From contig NZ_CP019285.1 of NCBI RefSeq assembly GCF_000226975.2, positions 930,001 through 994,000 on the forward strand: a stretch of 64,000 nucleotides of DNA. Reading direction: 5' to 3'. The notes under the pieces were generated by a model. That model had not been told where the DNA came from and did not search any database. It saw only the letters and a program-made list of their open reading frames with translations. Below, in pieces: positions 62,795 to 64,000 of the stretch (position 1 is the first letter of the stretch; the number at the start of each line of letters is the position of its first letter). The stretch is from Halobiforma lacisalsi AJ5 (GTDB lineage: Archaea; Halobacteriota; Halobacteria; Halobacteriales; Natrialbaceae). A program made the translations under genes and the position numbers.

Positions 62795-64000
62795 TCACTC
62801 GTGTCTGAGCGCGTCGATCGGATCGGTCCGGGCGGCCCGCCAGGCCGGGTACAGCCCCGAGGCGACGCCCACCAGGATGCCGACGGCGACCGCCAGCGCG
62901 ACGTACTCGTAGGGGTAGACCAGCGGGAGTTCGATGTACCACGCGCCGACGTAGCCCGCGACGAGACCCAGCGCCGTGCCGAGTATCGCCCCGATCACGC
63001 CCAGGACGATCGCCTCGGTCAGGAACAGCCCGAGCACGTCGCGGTTCTGCGCGCCGACGGCTTTCATGATGCCGATCTCCCGGGTCCGCTCGGTCACCGA
63101 GACCAGCATGATGTTCGCGATGCCGATCGAACCCACGATCAACGAGATGGCCGCGATACCGACGATGAAGTTCTGGAGGAGATCGAGTACGTCCTGTAAC
63201 TGCTGGAGCAACTCGGTGCTTGTCTGGAACGTGATCGCGAGGTCGTCGTCGAGGAACTCGCTCGCGTCGGAATCGTCGCTCTCGAGGTAAGTCGTCGCGG
63301 CGTCGCGGGCGGCATCGACGTCCTCCTGGGCGGCGGATTCGGCTTCGACGACGATCGCGAGGAAGCGGGTTTCACCGTCGCCGTCGCCGTCCCCGTCGCC
63401 CTCGCTGCCCCCTTCGTCGCCGAACCCGAACCCAGCCGCCTGCTCGGCGTAATACGGATCGGTCGGCACGTAGATCCGCGGCGAGGACTCGAACCCTTCG
63501 AATGGACTCAGCCCCTCCGAGGTGTCGGTGATCCCGACGACCTCGACGGTCGCCGTCTGCCCGCCCAGGAACGCCAGTTCGAGTTCGTCGCCGAGGTTGA
63601 CGTTGTCCTCGAACTGGTCGGCCGCGGCCGGGTTGATGACCGCCTCGCGTTCGCCCATCTCGAACTGCCGCCCCTCCTCGAGACTGCTTTCTCGGACGTA
63701 GGAGGGGCCGGCCGCGATCACCCCGTCCCCCTGGGCGACCCGTTCGTCACCGTTCGAGACCGCCTGGCTCTGGATCGTCGCGTACCCATAGGCCGCGTCG
63801 ACGTCCTCGAGTTCCGAAACGGTCTCGAGGTCGGACTCGCTGAAGATCGGCTGGGCTCCGGCCAGCGGGCCGCCTTCCGTGTCGGGATCGGCGGCCCAGC
63901 CGTAGAGGTTGCGCTGGTCGTCGGGGCTGATGTCGCCGATGATGCCGGCCTGCAGGCTCGCGCCGAGGGTGACGAACGCGATGACGGCGGCGATTCCGAT
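62795..64000 (-). CDS. MacB/FtsX-type ABC transporter permease (5' end outside window)
   Basis: The C-terminal 401 codons of a permease. A periplasmic-type MacB_PCD domain (from [19 protein letters not shown] through [19 protein letters not shown] and [20 protein letters not shown]) is followed by three helices of the FtsX domain: [20 protein letters not shown], the conserved [21 protein letters not shown], and [32 protein letters not shown] at the end. An Asp/Gly repeat (DGDGDGDG) interrupts the external domain. Exports peptides, lipoproteins or acts in envelope signalling; ATPase not in window. Confidence 0.92.
   Translation of the reverse strand: MGIAAVIAFVTLGASLQAGIIGDISPDDQRNLYGWAADPDTEGGPLAGAQPIFSESDLETVSELEDVDAAYGYATIQSQAVSNGDERVAQGDGVIAAGPSYVRESSLEEGRQFEMGEREAVINPAAADQFEDNVNLGDELELAFLGGQTATVEVVGITDTSEGLSPFEGFESSPRIYVPTDPYYAEQAAGFGFGDEGGSEGDGDGDGDGETRFLAIVVEAESAAQEDVDAARDAATTYLESDDSDASEFLDDDLAITFQTSTELLQQLQDVLDLLQNFIVGIAAISLIVGSIGIANIMLVSVTERTREIGIMKAVGAQNRDVLGLFLTEAIVLGVIGAILGTALGLVAGYVGAWYIELPLVYPYEYVALAVAVGILVGVASGLYPAWRAARTDPIDALRHE

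Noticed and set aside
1-64000. tRNA or rRNA genes
   Set aside because: No T-loop/anticodon-arm pattern or rRNA core sequence was found on reading both strands; GGTTCGA near 17970 lacks a surrounding cloverleaf.

Overview
The window is a GC-rich stretch of a haloarchaeal chromosome. The predicted proteins are very acidic, the lipoproteins and secreted proteins carry Tat signals, and the gene set is typical of Halobacteria: halocyanin-like cupredoxin, HTH_10 regulator, SAMP2, archaeal Sec11, PolD small subunit, Orc1/Cdc6 and the OapABC trio. The genus cannot be fixed from sequence alone; a Natrialbales member (Natrinema/Haloterrigena-like) would fit. The most important landmark is the main replication origin (oriC1) at about 45.4-46.8 kb.

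Layout. 1-26 kb is ordinary chromosome: a frameshifted PiT phosphate transporter, a sulfatase-like / GT2 glycosyltransferase / flippase-like surface-glycan cluster, CNNM-CBS protein, ferredoxin, HAD hydrolase, malate dehydrogenase, small regulators and hydrolases, a frameshifted autoantigen-p27 protein, a degenerate acyl-CoA synthetase, alanyl-tRNA synthetase, a pseudo-histidine-kinase, RFC small subunit, a bactofilin-like membrane protein, SAMP2-like modifier and threonine deaminase.

About 26.38-32.04 kb is an accessory island. On its left an ISH3-family element fragment is fused into the 3' end of an FAD synthase (ribL-like) gene. In the middle is an AT-rich block with a Tat-secreted 379-aa orphan, a divergent 68-aa two-helix membrane protein and a cut-off orphan. 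On its right is a complete-ended but frameshifted IS of about 2.06 kb, whose terminal TAG ends the reading frames of both flanking genes. 32-43 kb is again ordinary: XPD/Rad3-like helicase, CPBP protease, a 2Fe-2S ferredoxin, methyltransferase, EF-1alpha, cupredoxin, and a previously easy-to-miss 29-aa membrane peptide gene coupled to a DUF7089-like gene.

43-52 kb is the origin neighbourhood: oapC-oapB-oapA (-), the intergenic origin with two inverted ORB elements around an AT-rich unwinding region, then orc1/cdc6, a lipoprotein, sec11 and the PolD small subunit gene. Further ORB-like 20-mers lie outside the origin. There is an exact inverted pair inside the PolD small-subunit gene, a weaker inverted pair inside orc1 itself, and a single one in the orc1-sec11 interval. 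An 86-bp near-palindromic MITE-like element sits between the origin and orc1.

52-64 kb holds a TetR-regulated ABC-2 exporter, GNAT, aspartate kinase, a strongly structured candidate non-coding RNA with its own TATA-like box and terminator-like hairpin, tryptophanase, a thiamine-type binding lipoprotein, an AI-2E family permease and the start-truncated end of a MacB/FtsX-type permease. Four single-base-loss frameshifts (PiT, p27 protein and two in the IS transposase) could be genuine mutations or sequencing/assembly errors.
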